From: JBBRGG01 sp038240875
GTDB taxonomy: Bacteria > Planctomycetota > Phycisphaerae > Phycisphaerales > UBA1924
Assembly: GCA_038240875.1 (NCBI GenBank)
Contig: JBBRGG010000081.1
Coordinates: 1-13,780, forward strand
Length of the DNA stretch: 13,780 nt
Direction: 5' to 3'
Of the stretch, positions 1 through 6,995 are shown piece by piece. How positions within the stretch are numbered: the stretch's first letter is position 1; every line of letters starts with the position of its first letter. A program made the translations under genes and the position numbers. Below the pieces are notes generated by a model. It was given only the letters and a program-made list of their open reading frames with translations, made no database searches and was not told the origin of the DNA.

Positions 1-161
1 TTAGTAAGGTAGAGAATCGAGCCAACCTCGTACGCCACGATCAAAGGCAACAGAAACACGAGCACATGCAAGGGTCGTTGGGATGCGAAGAGATACTTGG
101 CTTCCGCACCTCGACGAAGTCGGGAGGTAGTAGGCTCGCGATTTGGTGCTTTACGAGCCAT
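1..161 (-). CDS. Partial membrane protein, N-terminus only (possible CPBP-family intramembrane protease)
   Basis: An open frame runs from an ATG at 161-159 to the window edge, giving 53 residues without a stop. The first 20 or so residues are basic and Ser/Thr-rich. A segment YLFASQRPLHVLVF follows, then a hydrophobic stretch (about residues 31-52, PLHVLVFLLPLIVAYEVG). A short basic start followed by this kind of first helix is common in planctomycete CPBP-type membrane proteases, but the catalytic Glu/His motifs of that family would lie outside the window. The family name is therefore tentative, while the presence of a membrane protein is well supported. No clear Shine-Dalgarno sequence precedes the ATG. 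The gene begins just after the rpsT terminator, so it probably has its own promoter. This ORF is truncated by the window and not by mutation. Confidence 0.6.
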   Translation of the reverse strand, partial: MARKAPNREPTTSRLRRGAEAKYLFASQRPLHVLVFLLPLIVAYEVGSILYLT

Positions 162-180
162 CGGTGGAGAGAGTACGCCC

Positions 181-214
181 GCAAAAAAGAAAACGCTCAC
201 GTTGAGCGTGAGCG
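181..214 (-). terminator. Intrinsic terminator of rpsT
   Basis: Positions 194-201 (CGCTCACG) and 207-214 (CGTGAGCG) form a perfect 8-bp stem with a 5-nt loop. On the minus strand the stem is followed by a T-rich run (complement of 181-193). It lies about 66 bp after the rpsT stop and before the start of the next minus-strand gene, as expected for a rho-independent terminator separating the two. Confidence 0.85.
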
Positions 215-280
215 AAAGATTGCCCAAGTATTTATTGCTACGTTGGCTGACAAATACGTGGTACTTGTGATTGCGTGTGC

Positions 281-628
281 CTACTTCTTGGCAGTGGCCT
301 TGGAAGCGGCTGACTTATTCGCGGCGGATTTGGGCGGAGCCGACTTGGAGGTGGTGGCGGTGCCGAGGTTCTTGGCTTTTAGGCGCGCGTTCATGCGGCT
401 TTTGCGGCGGGCTGCTTGATTCTTGTGGATTACGCCACGGGCAGCGGTGCGATCGATAATCTGTGAGGTCTTGCGGAAGGAAGCGGTCGCTTCTTCGTTG
501 GAACCGTGAAGAAGTTTTTCCATGAATTCCTTCATGGCCAGACGCATGGTCTGGAGACGCCAACGGTTGTTGGCGCGACGAGTTAAGTTCTGGCGAACGG
601 CCTTGCGAGCGGTACGAGAGTGTGCCAT
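281..628 (-). CDS. rpsT: 30S ribosomal protein S20
   Basis: S20 (bS20) binds 16S rRNA early in assembly of the small subunit. The 115-residue product starts MAHSRTARKAVRQNLTRR, the usual basic S20 opening. It carries the family signature around residues 65-83 (GVIHKNQAARRKSRMNARL). Typical S20 is about 85-90 residues; here a Lys/Ala/Ser-rich tail (about residues 88-115) is added. The ATG is preceded on the minus strand by AGGAA with a 9-nt spacing, which supports this start. A terminator lies downstream at 181-214. Candidate promoters lie upstream, either a near one or the TTGACA box at 879-884. The gene appears monocistronic. Assignment is secure from the conserved core; the tail is seen directly and has no known role here. 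Confidence 0.95.
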   Translation of the reverse strand: MAHSRTARKAVRQNLTRRANNRWRLQTMRLAMKEFMEKLLHGSNEEATASFRKTSQIIDRTAARGVIHKNQAARRKSRMNARLKAKNLGTATTSKSAPPKSAANKSAASKATAKK

Positions 629-1171
629 CGAGATCTGTTCCTGAGTGCGAAGCCTGAGAGCAAAGAAAGTATCATGGTACGAGGAGGAGGTTTAGAATCC
701 GCCAACCCGGGCCTGTATTGTCGCCTGTTCGCGGCCCGAATCAAGTCCCCCGCACAGATTCCGTTCCCCAGCCCGGTGAGTCTTACGGTGGTAGGGCACA
801 GAAAATGGCTAGAGAAGAGGGGCATAGGTGAGGGTTCAGGTGTGGTTTATGTGTGGCTATATGTGGGGATATATGTGTTGTCAACACAGTTCGCTCATGG
901 AGACAATTGGCGGCGGACTCGTAGTAAAAGCGGGTATAATGATATAGCCCATGACCGATGCTAAAGGGAAACTTGCAGGGTAAATGGAATCGATCTACGA
1001 ATGGGCTTGCCTCTACGCCAGATGGCTCATAGTGTTTCGACCCACTTTGAAAACGGCGAAAGTTGTTTGATAATGGGATGCTTGGTTGTGGTTTGGTCTG
1101 AGAAAGCATCGACTTTTGGATATTTGCTAAGCTTGGTTTGATGATGGCGTGTTCATTGAAGATAGGTATTC
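629..1171. other. Intergenic region between rpsT and tRNA-Arg
   Basis: No convincing protein gene is visible. The stretch holds the rpsT ribosome binding site, the candidate minus-strand promoter (856-884), and a consensus TATAAT at 935-940 on the plus strand with a poor -35. Two tiny plus-strand ORFs follow: 951-983 (10 codons) and 984-1070 (28 codons, preceded by AGGG). Minus-strand open frames across the tRNA are antisense shadows. Confidence 0.5.
856..884 (-). promoter_or_regulatory. Candidate sigma70-type promoter for rpsT
   Basis: On the minus strand a perfect TTGACA (884-879) is followed after 17 bp by TATAGC (861-856). Transcription from here would give rpsT a leader of about 220 nt. 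The -35 box lies inside an odd palindrome at 874-888 (TGTGTTG-T-CAACACA). A second, weaker -10-like GATACT at 673-668 would give a short leader instead. Which is used cannot be decided from sequence. Confidence 0.35.
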
Positions 1172-1245
1172 GCGGGCGTAGCTCAATTGGATAGAGCACC
1201 TGACTACGGATCAGGAGGTTAGGGGTTCGACTCCCTTCGCCCGTA
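1172..1245 (+). tRNA. tRNA-Arg (anticodon ACG)
   Basis: This 74-nt cloverleaf has an acceptor stem GCGGGCG/CGCCCGT (first pair G-T), a D stem GCTC/GAGC, an anticodon stem CCTGA/TCAGG with loop CTACGGA, and a T arm AGGGG-TTCGACT-CCCTT. The anticodon ACG is at 1206-1208. It would read the CGN arginine codons after A34 is deaminated to inosine, the usual fate of this tRNA in bacteria. CCA is not encoded (the bases after the discriminator A1245 are CTT), so it must be added by the CCA-adding enzyme. Confidence 0.97.
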
Positions 1246-1591
1246 CTTTCGCAGGATGATGCACCAGTGTGCGTAGCGTCGTCCAAACACTGACAACGCA
1301 AGTGGTTACTAACGCCAATGGTGGCAAGTGGTTGGCCTTCGTCGCATGGCGTCGCACCCTTTATTCTTGAATCGTGCAGAGATCACGGGCCTGGGCGCGG
1401 GCATACGTTTGGGGGAATAAACTGCGCTTCAATGTCAGTTCAGCATGATCGGTGACTGTTGCTCCAAGGCTATACACTGCCGACGCAACATGGTGGACGA
1501 ACATCCCAATACACGTATTCTCGCGTGCTGATACGCAACATATTGCGGACGTTTGGCCAAAGTACGACAAGCAATTTAGCCTCATAGGCTC
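1246..1591. other. Intergenic region between tRNA-Arg and the kinase gene
   Basis: About 345 bp with no supported gene. An open frame from 1452 overlaps the start of the kinase gene in another frame and has no recognisable family features. No clear terminator for the tRNA and no strong promoter for the kinase gene were seen. Confidence 0.4.
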
Positions 1592-3517
1592 ATGTGGATG
1601 GACACGTCGAATACCAACTCATCAATTCCTGAACCGATGCCTGAGCCGTCTCAAGCACCAACGCCTGAACTACATCCCGGCATTGTGGCCGGTACGCCTT
1701 TAAGTAGGCAGAGCCATACGCATAACGCTGGTCAAGAAGCCGAATCCGATAGTATTGAGCTTACAAGAAGAAGAGTAACGGCTGGGACTACAAATGAGGT
1801 TTCAGACAAGGCTTCGCTTGATGATGATCCTGCGACGCGGCCGACGTCGGACTTTGCTCCACGCTTTACTTCGCCAACGATTTCCTCGCCAAAGTGTGAG
1901 CAGTCTGCTTCTTCGGATTATTCAGCGGGTGCGGCCGAAAGTAAACCAAACAATAAGGCGATCGCGGACGCAAAGACGGTCGGGCCTGCTGTTGGTAAGG
2001 CCTTAATTCCAAAGCGACTGGGCGCGGTGGTTCTTCAGAGGCAGGTTGGTGAGGGCGGGATGGGGGTGGTGTGGCTTGGGCGGCATGAGTTGTTAAATCG
2101 AGATGTTGCCGTCAAGTTTTTATTGAATGCCGTGGCGGAGAAGGGTGATGCCAGCTTCGAGTCGTTTATCGAGGGAGCGCGAGCTGCTGCGGCGCTTCGG
2201 TCGCCTGGGCTCAACGCGGTGCTGCATGCGGATGTGTTTGACGGCGTGCCTTATTTGGTCATGGAGTATGTCGAGGGGCCGACGCTTTCGCGGGTGCTGC
2301 GCAGTAGCGTGCAGCAGGGGCAAGGCGGGTTCAGCACGGGGATGTCTCTTGCGGCGGCGCGTGTCGTGCTTGATTGCGTATGCGCAGCCATCGGCGAACT
2401 TCATGAGCACGGCATCATCCACCGCGACATCAAGCCCGCCAATATTTTGTTTACGTCGGATGCTAAGCCAGTCGTGACAGACTTTGGTTTGTCGTGCGAA
2501 CGCAGCACTTCGGCGACGGGTGGTGCGGGCACTATGGGCACGGTGGTTGAGAACATAGCGGGCACGCCCGAATACATGGCACCGGAAATGTTCGAGCAAA
2601 CCATCTCGCCACGTAGCGACGTGTATGCGCTTGGGATCATGGCGTATGAATTGCTCGAAGGCAGAACGCCATTCCGTGGCACACTCGACGAGATCCGCAC
2701 CGCGCAGACCGCGTCGCCTCTGCCTGTTGATGCGGTGGCACGCTTTCCTGAAGCTATCGCGCAAGTTATCGAGCGTGCGACGAGCAAGAACCCGATGTAC
2801 CGATACAAGTCGGCTCGACACTTGCAACGTGCGTTCGAAGAAGCCTTTGCCCATATCGATCCGATGATTGCGAGCAAGGCGTTGGGCGAGTCCGAGGTTG
2901 CACGCTTGGTTGCGCGATTGATGCGGGGCTCGGCGGCAAGTGGGGGCACGCAAATAAGCTCTGCGGGTGGCGCGAGCGATGGGGACGATTCTGCCCAGAG
3001 TGACTCGAAGGTTGGCGGCAACGAGGCTGGTTTGTTAACGCTTACGCCACAGGAGACGTATTTCGACCGGTTGGCAACGTTGCGTAAAGACAAGGCGGAT
3101 TCAAAGCAGAAGGTCGATACCGCTATACCAGATGATTTGGTTACACGAGTTGAAGTGAACATTTCGTGCGTTCGGTGCAAGCAGTCGCTCAAGGGTTTGC
3201 AGTGCACGGGACGGTGCCCAAATTGTCTTTTGCTCGTGACGCTTTCGATGCCAGGTGGCGTTGCACAGTTGTCTAAGGGATCGGGCGGCACAACTTCGGA
3301 CTCGAATCTGTTGAGCGTGACTGGGCGAGAAACCGGACCTATTAGTCCAAGCAAGTACGGCGTAGGGAGCAGTGCTGGTCAGCCATCGAGTGAGGGTGCT
3401 TTGCCACTGATAGACGCGTACGCGAATTCAGGAAAGGGCAAAGCACGTCCGAAAGGGTTGTTTGGAGGAACCCTGCACGACATTCGAGAATTCTGGAGGC
3501 AGTTCTTCGCGAAATAA
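1592..3517 (+). CDS. Serine/threonine protein kinase with C-terminal zinc ribbon
   Basis: A Hanks-type (eukaryotic-like) kinase of 641 residues that phosphorylates Ser/Thr of unknown targets. Residues 1-140 are a low-complexity Pro/Ser/Thr-rich leader. The kinase domain spans about 143-418: glycine loop GEGGMGVV (153-160), VAVKFL with Lys175, catalytic loop HRDIKPANIL (277-286, Asp279), DFG (297-299), GTPEYMAPE (324-332), SDVYALG (342-348) and the late Arg404. All residues of the active core are present, except that the alpha-C glutamate seems shifted one place (Glu194, with Gly195 at the usual position). After a Gly/Ser-rich linker, Cys526-x2-Cys529 and Cys542-x2-Cys545, with Cys538 between, look like a zinc ribbon. 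No membrane segment is visible, unlike the PASTA kinases, so it should be cytosolic. An in-frame TAG at 1577-1579 limits the start to the ATG at 1592 or 1598; neither has a good Shine-Dalgarno sequence. A SWIM protein gene lies downstream on the same strand. Confidence 0.93.
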   Translation: MWMDTSNTNSSIPEPMPEPSQAPTPELHPGIVAGTPLSRQSHTHNAGQEAESDSIELTRRRVTAGTTNEVSDKASLDDDPATRPTSDFAPRFTSPTISSPKCEQSASSDYSAGAAESKPNNKAIADAKTVGPAVGKALIPKRLGAVVLQRQVGEGGMGVVWLGRHELLNRDVAVKFLLNAVAEKGDASFESFIEGARAAAALRSPGLNAVLHADVFDGVPYLVMEYVEGPTLSRVLRSSVQQGQGGFSTGMSLAAARVVLDCVCAAIGELHEHGIIHRDIKPANILFTSDAKPVVTDFGLSCERSTSATGGAGTMGTVVENIAGTPEYMAPEMFEQTISPRSDVYALGIMAYELLEGRTPFRGTLDEIRTAQTASPLPVDAVARFPEAIAQVIERATSKNPMYRYKSARHLQRAFEEAFAHIDPMIASKALGESEVARLVARLMRGSAASGGTQISSAGGASDGDDSAQSDSKVGGNEAGLLTLTPQETYFDRLATLRKDKADSKQKVDTAIPDDLVTRVEVNISCVRCKQSLKGLQCTGRCPNCLLLVTLSMPGGVAQLSKGSGGTTSDSNLLSVTGRETGPISPSKYGVGSSAGQPSSEGALPLIDAYANSGKGKARPKGLFGGTLHDIREFWRQFFAK

Positions 3518-3765
3518 CTTCGATGTTAGGCAATAAAATTAAAAATTCTGATGAACGTGAGGGTGAGTGTGTTGGCTGGATTTAATAGTGAAATGAGGGC
3601 AATAAAGTTAGTGAGGAAGTGGTTTGGTTAATGACGAGGCCAATTGGGGTGTGAGGAGGGGCAAAAGTCTGGCTTCGAGCGTAGAATTAATTTAAACATG
3701 ACCCTTGCGCAGAATGCGCAGGTTTGGAGTGGATGTAGGGCGAGCCGCGCCCAACCATATTTTTC

Positions 3766-5199
3766 TTGGGAACTTCACCTGGCCATCCCGATTCACGTCG
3801 ACCAGCACCGGGGGCGCCTGCGCTCAATGTGTCTGGTGCGAGTGTGCAGCCTTCGGCGCTGACGGGTGCACAGCCTGCAAAGCCGCCGCCAGTGTTGCAG
3901 CCGGGTGTTCAACTTGGTGTTCAGCCCAGTATGCAGGCGGGCATGCAGCTAAGACGTGAAGGGATGCCTCTTCGGCCCTTGCCAAAGCCGCTGCCATTGA
4001 AGCCCAAGCGTGTGCGTGGCGGGATGAAGTACGAGGGCATGCTCGACGCGACGCCACCACCAGCTGGGTTGTGGGCGGCGCAGCGGTGGATGCGTTTGGT
4101 TGAATCTGTAGCCAATGGCGAGTCATTGCGTGATGGGCTTGAGTATGCGAAGCAAGGGCAGACCCGGCGATGGGTTGTGCTACCTGGGCGGATCGAAGCA
4201 TCGATCCAGGGTCGTGCACCTCGGCCTTTTACTGCGGTTTTGCGGGTGCAGATGTTCTCGCCAGAGAATTGGGAACGGGTGATTGCGGGGCTTTCGGAGG
4301 GTGCGGCGTACGCTGCGAAGTTATTGTCGGGTGAGTTACCGACGAACATTGAAGAAGCGTTCGCGCCAGCGGGCCTGCGACTTTTCCCGAATGAAGCAAG
4401 TGATGTTGTGGTGAGTTGCTCGTGCGAAGGGTGTGATATTGCGGGGGGCATGCCGCCGGGCATGGGCATTGGGCCGGGGCAGGTACAGGGGAGTTTTTCG
4501 AATCGAGGGTTTGGTTCGCCGCAGGTAAAGACGCCGGAGGCAGCTTCGGGCGGCGGTGTAATTACAGGACAAATGCCACAGGATGTGGCTTCAGCGCAAA
4601 CAACTAGCCAAACAACTCCAGCTGCTATCTCCGCGAAAGTTACCCCGGTATATAACTCGACCACTCCGACTTTCGAGGCGCCTGTGAAGCCTGCGAATGG
4701 CTGGTGCTTGCATGTGTGCTGTGTTGCTCAGTTGCTCGCGGAAGCACTCGCGACCAAACCATTTTTGCTCTTTGCTATGCGTGGGCTTGATGGCGATGAG
4801 ATTCTTGAACGACTTCGGCAACGCAGAGCCGTCGTGGGTACGGCGACCGGCGCGACCCCGGTGTATCAGCAGCGTGTTCAAGGCGTCAGCGATATCGAGT
4901 CGGCGTCGATTGATTCGATCAGTGGTAGCTTCTGGGAAGCGGGAACGGGTTTGGATAATTTGGACATCCCGATGGGGCCGCCCGAGGTGAGTCATCCGTT
5001 GCTGAGGCGGCTTGGGGCGAGCCCATTTCCCAACGGTGCCTTTCCGATGGTGGGGCTGCTTGCCAGTTGCTACGAGACAATTACTGAGAATGTGCTGCGG
5101 GTAGCCGAGGGGGAAGAAGGCATACCAGAGGATTCGCCAGCGGTTGAAGGTGAGTCGAATTCAGACGGCGACGAGTCGGATGCGGACGGAAACGAATGA
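3766..5199 (+). CDS. SWIM zinc-finger domain protein with a long insertion in the zinc motif
   Basis: The 477-residue frame resembles bacterial SWIM-finger proteins, which are often encoded near SNF2-type helicases; their biochemical role is poorly known and nucleic-acid or protein binding is presumed. Recognisable segments are WAAQRWMRLVES (103-114), LRDGLEYAKQGQTRRW (121-136), the IQGRAPRPFTAVLRV region (147-161), WERVIAGL (169-176), AAKLLSGELPTNIEEAF (183-199), the C-terminal FW (389-390) and HPLLRRLGASPF (410-421). The zinc motif is split: Cys218-Ser-Cys220 and, after 93 residues, Cys314-Leu-His316, followed by the usual helix VCCVAQLLAEAL. The intervening Gly/Pro/Gln/Thr-rich stretch is absent from typical members. 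The frame opens after a TAG at 3736, and TTG at 3766 is its first usable start. The first 90 residues are Pro-rich, so an ATG at 3931, 3943, 3964 or 4024 could be the true start. No clear Shine-Dalgarno sequence helps. The C-terminal tail is acidic. Confidence 0.8.
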   Translation: MGTSPGHPDSRRPAPGAPALNVSGASVQPSALTGAQPAKPPPVLQPGVQLGVQPSMQAGMQLRREGMPLRPLPKPLPLKPKRVRGGMKYEGMLDATPPPAGLWAAQRWMRLVESVANGESLRDGLEYAKQGQTRRWVVLPGRIEASIQGRAPRPFTAVLRVQMFSPENWERVIAGLSEGAAYAAKLLSGELPTNIEEAFAPAGLRLFPNEASDVVVSCSCEGCDIAGGMPPGMGIGPGQVQGSFSNRGFGSPQVKTPEAASGGGVITGQMPQDVASAQTTSQTTPAAISAKVTPVYNSTTPTFEAPVKPANGWCLHVCCVAQLLAEALATKPFLLFAMRGLDGDEILERLRQRRAVVGTATGATPVYQQRVQGVSDIESASIDSISGSFWEAGTGLDNLDIPMGPPEVSHPLLRRLGASPFPNGAFPMVGLLASCYETITENVLRVAEGEEGIPEDSPAVEGESNSDGDESDADGNE

Positions 5200-5739
5200 C
5201 CTATTAAGGTTAAATTTAACTTAAATCACACTTGATTTTGGCTCAATTTGCATAGGCGTATCGGAATCTGTCGTAGTTGATTGACTCGCGGATGGTTGAT
5301 TCTACCATTCAGGCAACGAACCAAAGGCAGTTGACCTGTTGTTGGTTCGAGCTAATGGAGCCGATTGTGACGGACTTGGCGTTTCCTGCGTGAGTAGGAA
5401 ATTTACCAACGAGGCACAGTCAGGGGCGTTCTCATCGCGGCTGATGGATCGTCCAGCTCCGGCCCACGGTGTTTGTACAAGAGTGTGCAACTACCAAAGG
5501 CCCAGTGCCGCGGCCTGTGACGGCTGAGTTTGCTCAGCGGAACCGACCGCGCCTGAACCAGCATGAGTTGTCATTTCAAATGAAATGCCAGTACATGCGA
5601 CATTCGTTCTTGTGTAGAGCTTGGCGCGTGTACGCCTCGTTATGCATGAGATCTGGCACGGTTCGATGTGTTCTTTGTTGAAGCAGATTTGTCGGCGAAT
5701 TAAGCCGACCCGCACAGGAGGACAAACCCGGCCGACTAC
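5200..5739. other. Intergenic region between the SWIM gene and tRNA-Gln
   Basis: About 540 bp without a convincing gene. Seen structures are a perfect 12-bp AT-rich palindrome GTTAAATTTAAC (5209-5220) ten bases after the SWIM stop; an 8-bp inverted repeat CGAACCAA/TTGGTTCG (5317-5324, 5342-5349); a hairpin GCTGAG-TTTG-CTCAGC (5523-5538); and GTCGGC-GAATTAA-GCCGAC (5691-5709) just upstream of the tRNA. None has the T tract of an intrinsic terminator. Short open frames here show no family features, and those on the minus strand run antisense through the tRNA. Confidence 0.45.
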
Positions 5740-5811
5740 TGGTTGATGGTGTAATTGGCAGCACAGCAGATTTTGGTTCTGTTAGTCCAGGTTCGAGTCC
5801 TGGTCGACCAG
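5740..5811 (+). tRNA. tRNA-Gln (anticodon TTG)
   Basis: A 72-nt cloverleaf: acceptor TGGTTGA/TCGACCA, D arm GTGT...GCAC, anticodon stem GCAGA/TCTGT with loop TTTTGGT, and T arm CCAGG-TTCGAGT-CCTGG. The anticodon TTG at 5773-5775 reads the CAA glutamine codon (and CAG by wobble). The first pair is T1-A72, a weak pair usual for tRNA-Gln, and the discriminator is G5811. The 3' CCA is not encoded after the discriminator. Confidence 0.96.
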
Positions 5812-5824
5812 CTTCCTTGCCTTG

Positions 5825-5858
5825 CCCCGGTGGGTCCATTCGTGGACTCCAACCGGGG
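5825..5858 (+). terminator. Strong UUCG-capped hairpin after tRNA-Gln
   Basis: CCCCGGT (5825-5831) pairs with ACCGGGG (5852-5858). An inner stem GGGTCCA/TGGACTC is closed by a TTCG tetraloop, giving about 14 pairs with a two-base bulge (5850-5851). It starts 13 bases after the tRNA. There is no T tract after it (ATCGGCGG follows), so it may be an atypical terminator or an RNA-processing or stability element and not a standard intrinsic terminator. Confidence 0.45.
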
Positions 5859-6043
5859 ATCGGCGGCGGGAGAATGCAGTCGAGATCGTTGAAGCGACCA
5901 TGCTCCTTCGATCATACAGCGTCTGAATCAGTTGCCATCACACATCGATCGTCACCGCAGGAGATGAGTTTCGCCACGATCCACTAGTGAGTGGCTCGGG
6001 AGGAACGCCTTCGCGTGATTTGGTTCCGGGTGTCGAAGTATTC

Positions 6044-6889
6044 ATGCAACAAGGCAATTCAGCGAACCCAACCTTTGGCGCGATTGGTAACACTCGTTCC
6101 GCTCCTTCGGCGATCATTCTCGCGGCTGGCAAGGGTACACGGATGAAGTCTGACTTGCCCAAGGTCGTGCATCTGGTTGGTGGCCGTCCGATGGTGTGCG
6201 CGGTGGTCGATGCGTGCCTTGAGGCTGGTTGCAAGCGGATCGTCACGATCGTGGGTTACAAACAGGAAGACGTGCGGTCGGCGCTGGCTTCGTACCCGCA
6301 GGTTGAATATGCGGTTCAAGAAGAACAGCTTGGCACGGGGCACGCAGTGGCGTGTGCTCGCGCCGCGTTTACGAGCGAGATCGCGCAAGCGGGGAATGAC
6401 GCCTTCATTCTCTGTGGCGATGGGCCTTTGATTCGCGCGGAGACTTTGAAGCAACTGTTGGCTGCACACCGAGGCGAGTTGAACGGCCAAGCCGCGTCTG
6501 GTCAAGTGGCAGCGGCATCGCTCGCGACTGCGGAGCTTGCCGACCCCAACGGATATGGCCGAATTGTTCGCGATGCCAACGACAGCTTTCTCGCGATCGT
6601 CGAACAAAAGAACGCAACGCCCGAGCAGCGCGCCATCCGCGAAGTCAATCCGAGCTATTACTGTATTGATGTCGCTTCGCTCTTTGGTGCGCTCGAACGC
6701 GTTGAGCGCAACGCGCTGACGGGTGAGTATTACCTGACGGACGTGCCCGGCTTGTTGCTGGGCATGGGAAAGAAAGTAGAAGTGTTGCGGGGCGTGCCCG
6801 CGGAGGATGTGTTGTCCATCAACACACCGGAGGACCTCACGCATGTCGATGAGATCTATCGGCGGCGGCGGAGCGGGAAACACTCATAA
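6044..6889 (+). CDS. glmU: UDP-N-acetylglucosamine pyrophosphorylase (uridylyltransferase domain only)
   Basis: The enzyme transfers UMP from UTP to GlcNAc-1-phosphate, giving UDP-GlcNAc for peptidoglycan and lipopolysaccharide. The 281-residue product (counted from the ATG at 6044) has the nucleotidyltransferase signature LAAGKGTRMK (26-35) followed by DLPK (37-40), LGTGHAV (96-102), CGDGPLI (124-130), GYGRIVR (170-176), VEQKNA (186-191), Asn202, EYYLTD (228-233) and Asn260. These match the N-terminal half of E. coli GlmU. The left-handed beta-helix acetyltransferase half (about 220 residues) is missing; the frame ends soon after INTPEDL. The protein may therefore need a separate acetyltransferase, or could act on another sugar phosphate. 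A GTG at 5987 is an alternative start that adds 19 poorly conserved residues; no good ribosome binding site favours it. The gene is the first of the glmU-prs-rplY-pth-rpsF series, with 106 bp before prs. Confidence 0.85.
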   Translation: MQQGNSANPTFGAIGNTRSAPSAIILAAGKGTRMKSDLPKVVHLVGGRPMVCAVVDACLEAGCKRIVTIVGYKQEDVRSALASYPQVEYAVQEEQLGTGHAVACARAAFTSEIAQAGNDAFILCGDGPLIRAETLKQLLAAHRGELNGQAASGQVAAASLATAELADPNGYGRIVRDANDSFLAIVEQKNATPEQRAIREVNPSYYCIDVASLFGALERVERNALTGEYYLTDVPGLLLGMGKKVEVLRGVPAEDVLSINTPEDLTHVDEIYRRRRSGKHS

Positions 6890-6982
6890 ATCAATCGGAA
6901 AGCCCGGTGGCATGATCGGCAGCCGCTCGGGACAGTTGCATCGTGTGGTCGCGGTCGGAGTCGCAGGGACGCACTCGAAAGC

Positions 6983-6986
6983 GGAG
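6983..6986 (+). promoter_or_regulatory. Ribosome binding site that sets the prs start
   Basis: GGAG lies 9 nt before the ATG at 6996. It favours this start over in-frame codons upstream, which overlap glmU and add about 63 residues unlike any PRPP synthetase. Confidence 0.6.
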
Positions 6987-6995
6987 CTTGAAGTG

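Noticed and set aside
783..1301. Minus-strand 172-codon open frame with a GSRTPNLLIRSQVLYP-like segment
   Set aside because: It runs antisense through tRNA-Arg. That peptide is the well-known artefact of translating the reverse of a tRNA; no other support.
1452..1703. Plus-strand 83-codon frame upstream of and overlapping the kinase start
   Set aside because: It has no family features or ribosome binding site, and about 110 bp overlaps the kinase coding region in another frame.
2120..2953. Long minus-strand frames opposite the kinase gene (2120-2953 and 2401-3354)
   Set aside because: The plus-strand frame encodes all kinase motifs in order; the opposite frames are Arg/His-rich or low-complexity shadows.
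3705..3959. Cys/Ala-rich frame at the start of the SWIM gene
   Set aside because: It overlaps the SWIM frame out of phase, and the Cys residues follow no zinc-binding spacing I recognise.
5317..5349. Inverted repeat CGAACCAA/TTGGTTCG as a terminator for the SWIM gene
   Set aside because: The 17-nt loop is large, there is no T tract and it lies about 120 bp after the stop, so it is listed only as a structure in the gap.
5576..5839. Minus-strand frame containing GRPGLEPGLTEPKSAVLP
   Set aside because: It is the antisense translation of tRNA-Gln, a common false gene.
6059..6883. Minus-strand 274-codon frame opposite glmU
   Set aside because: The plus strand carries the conserved nucleotidyltransferase motifs; the antisense frame is a by-product of GC-biased codon use.
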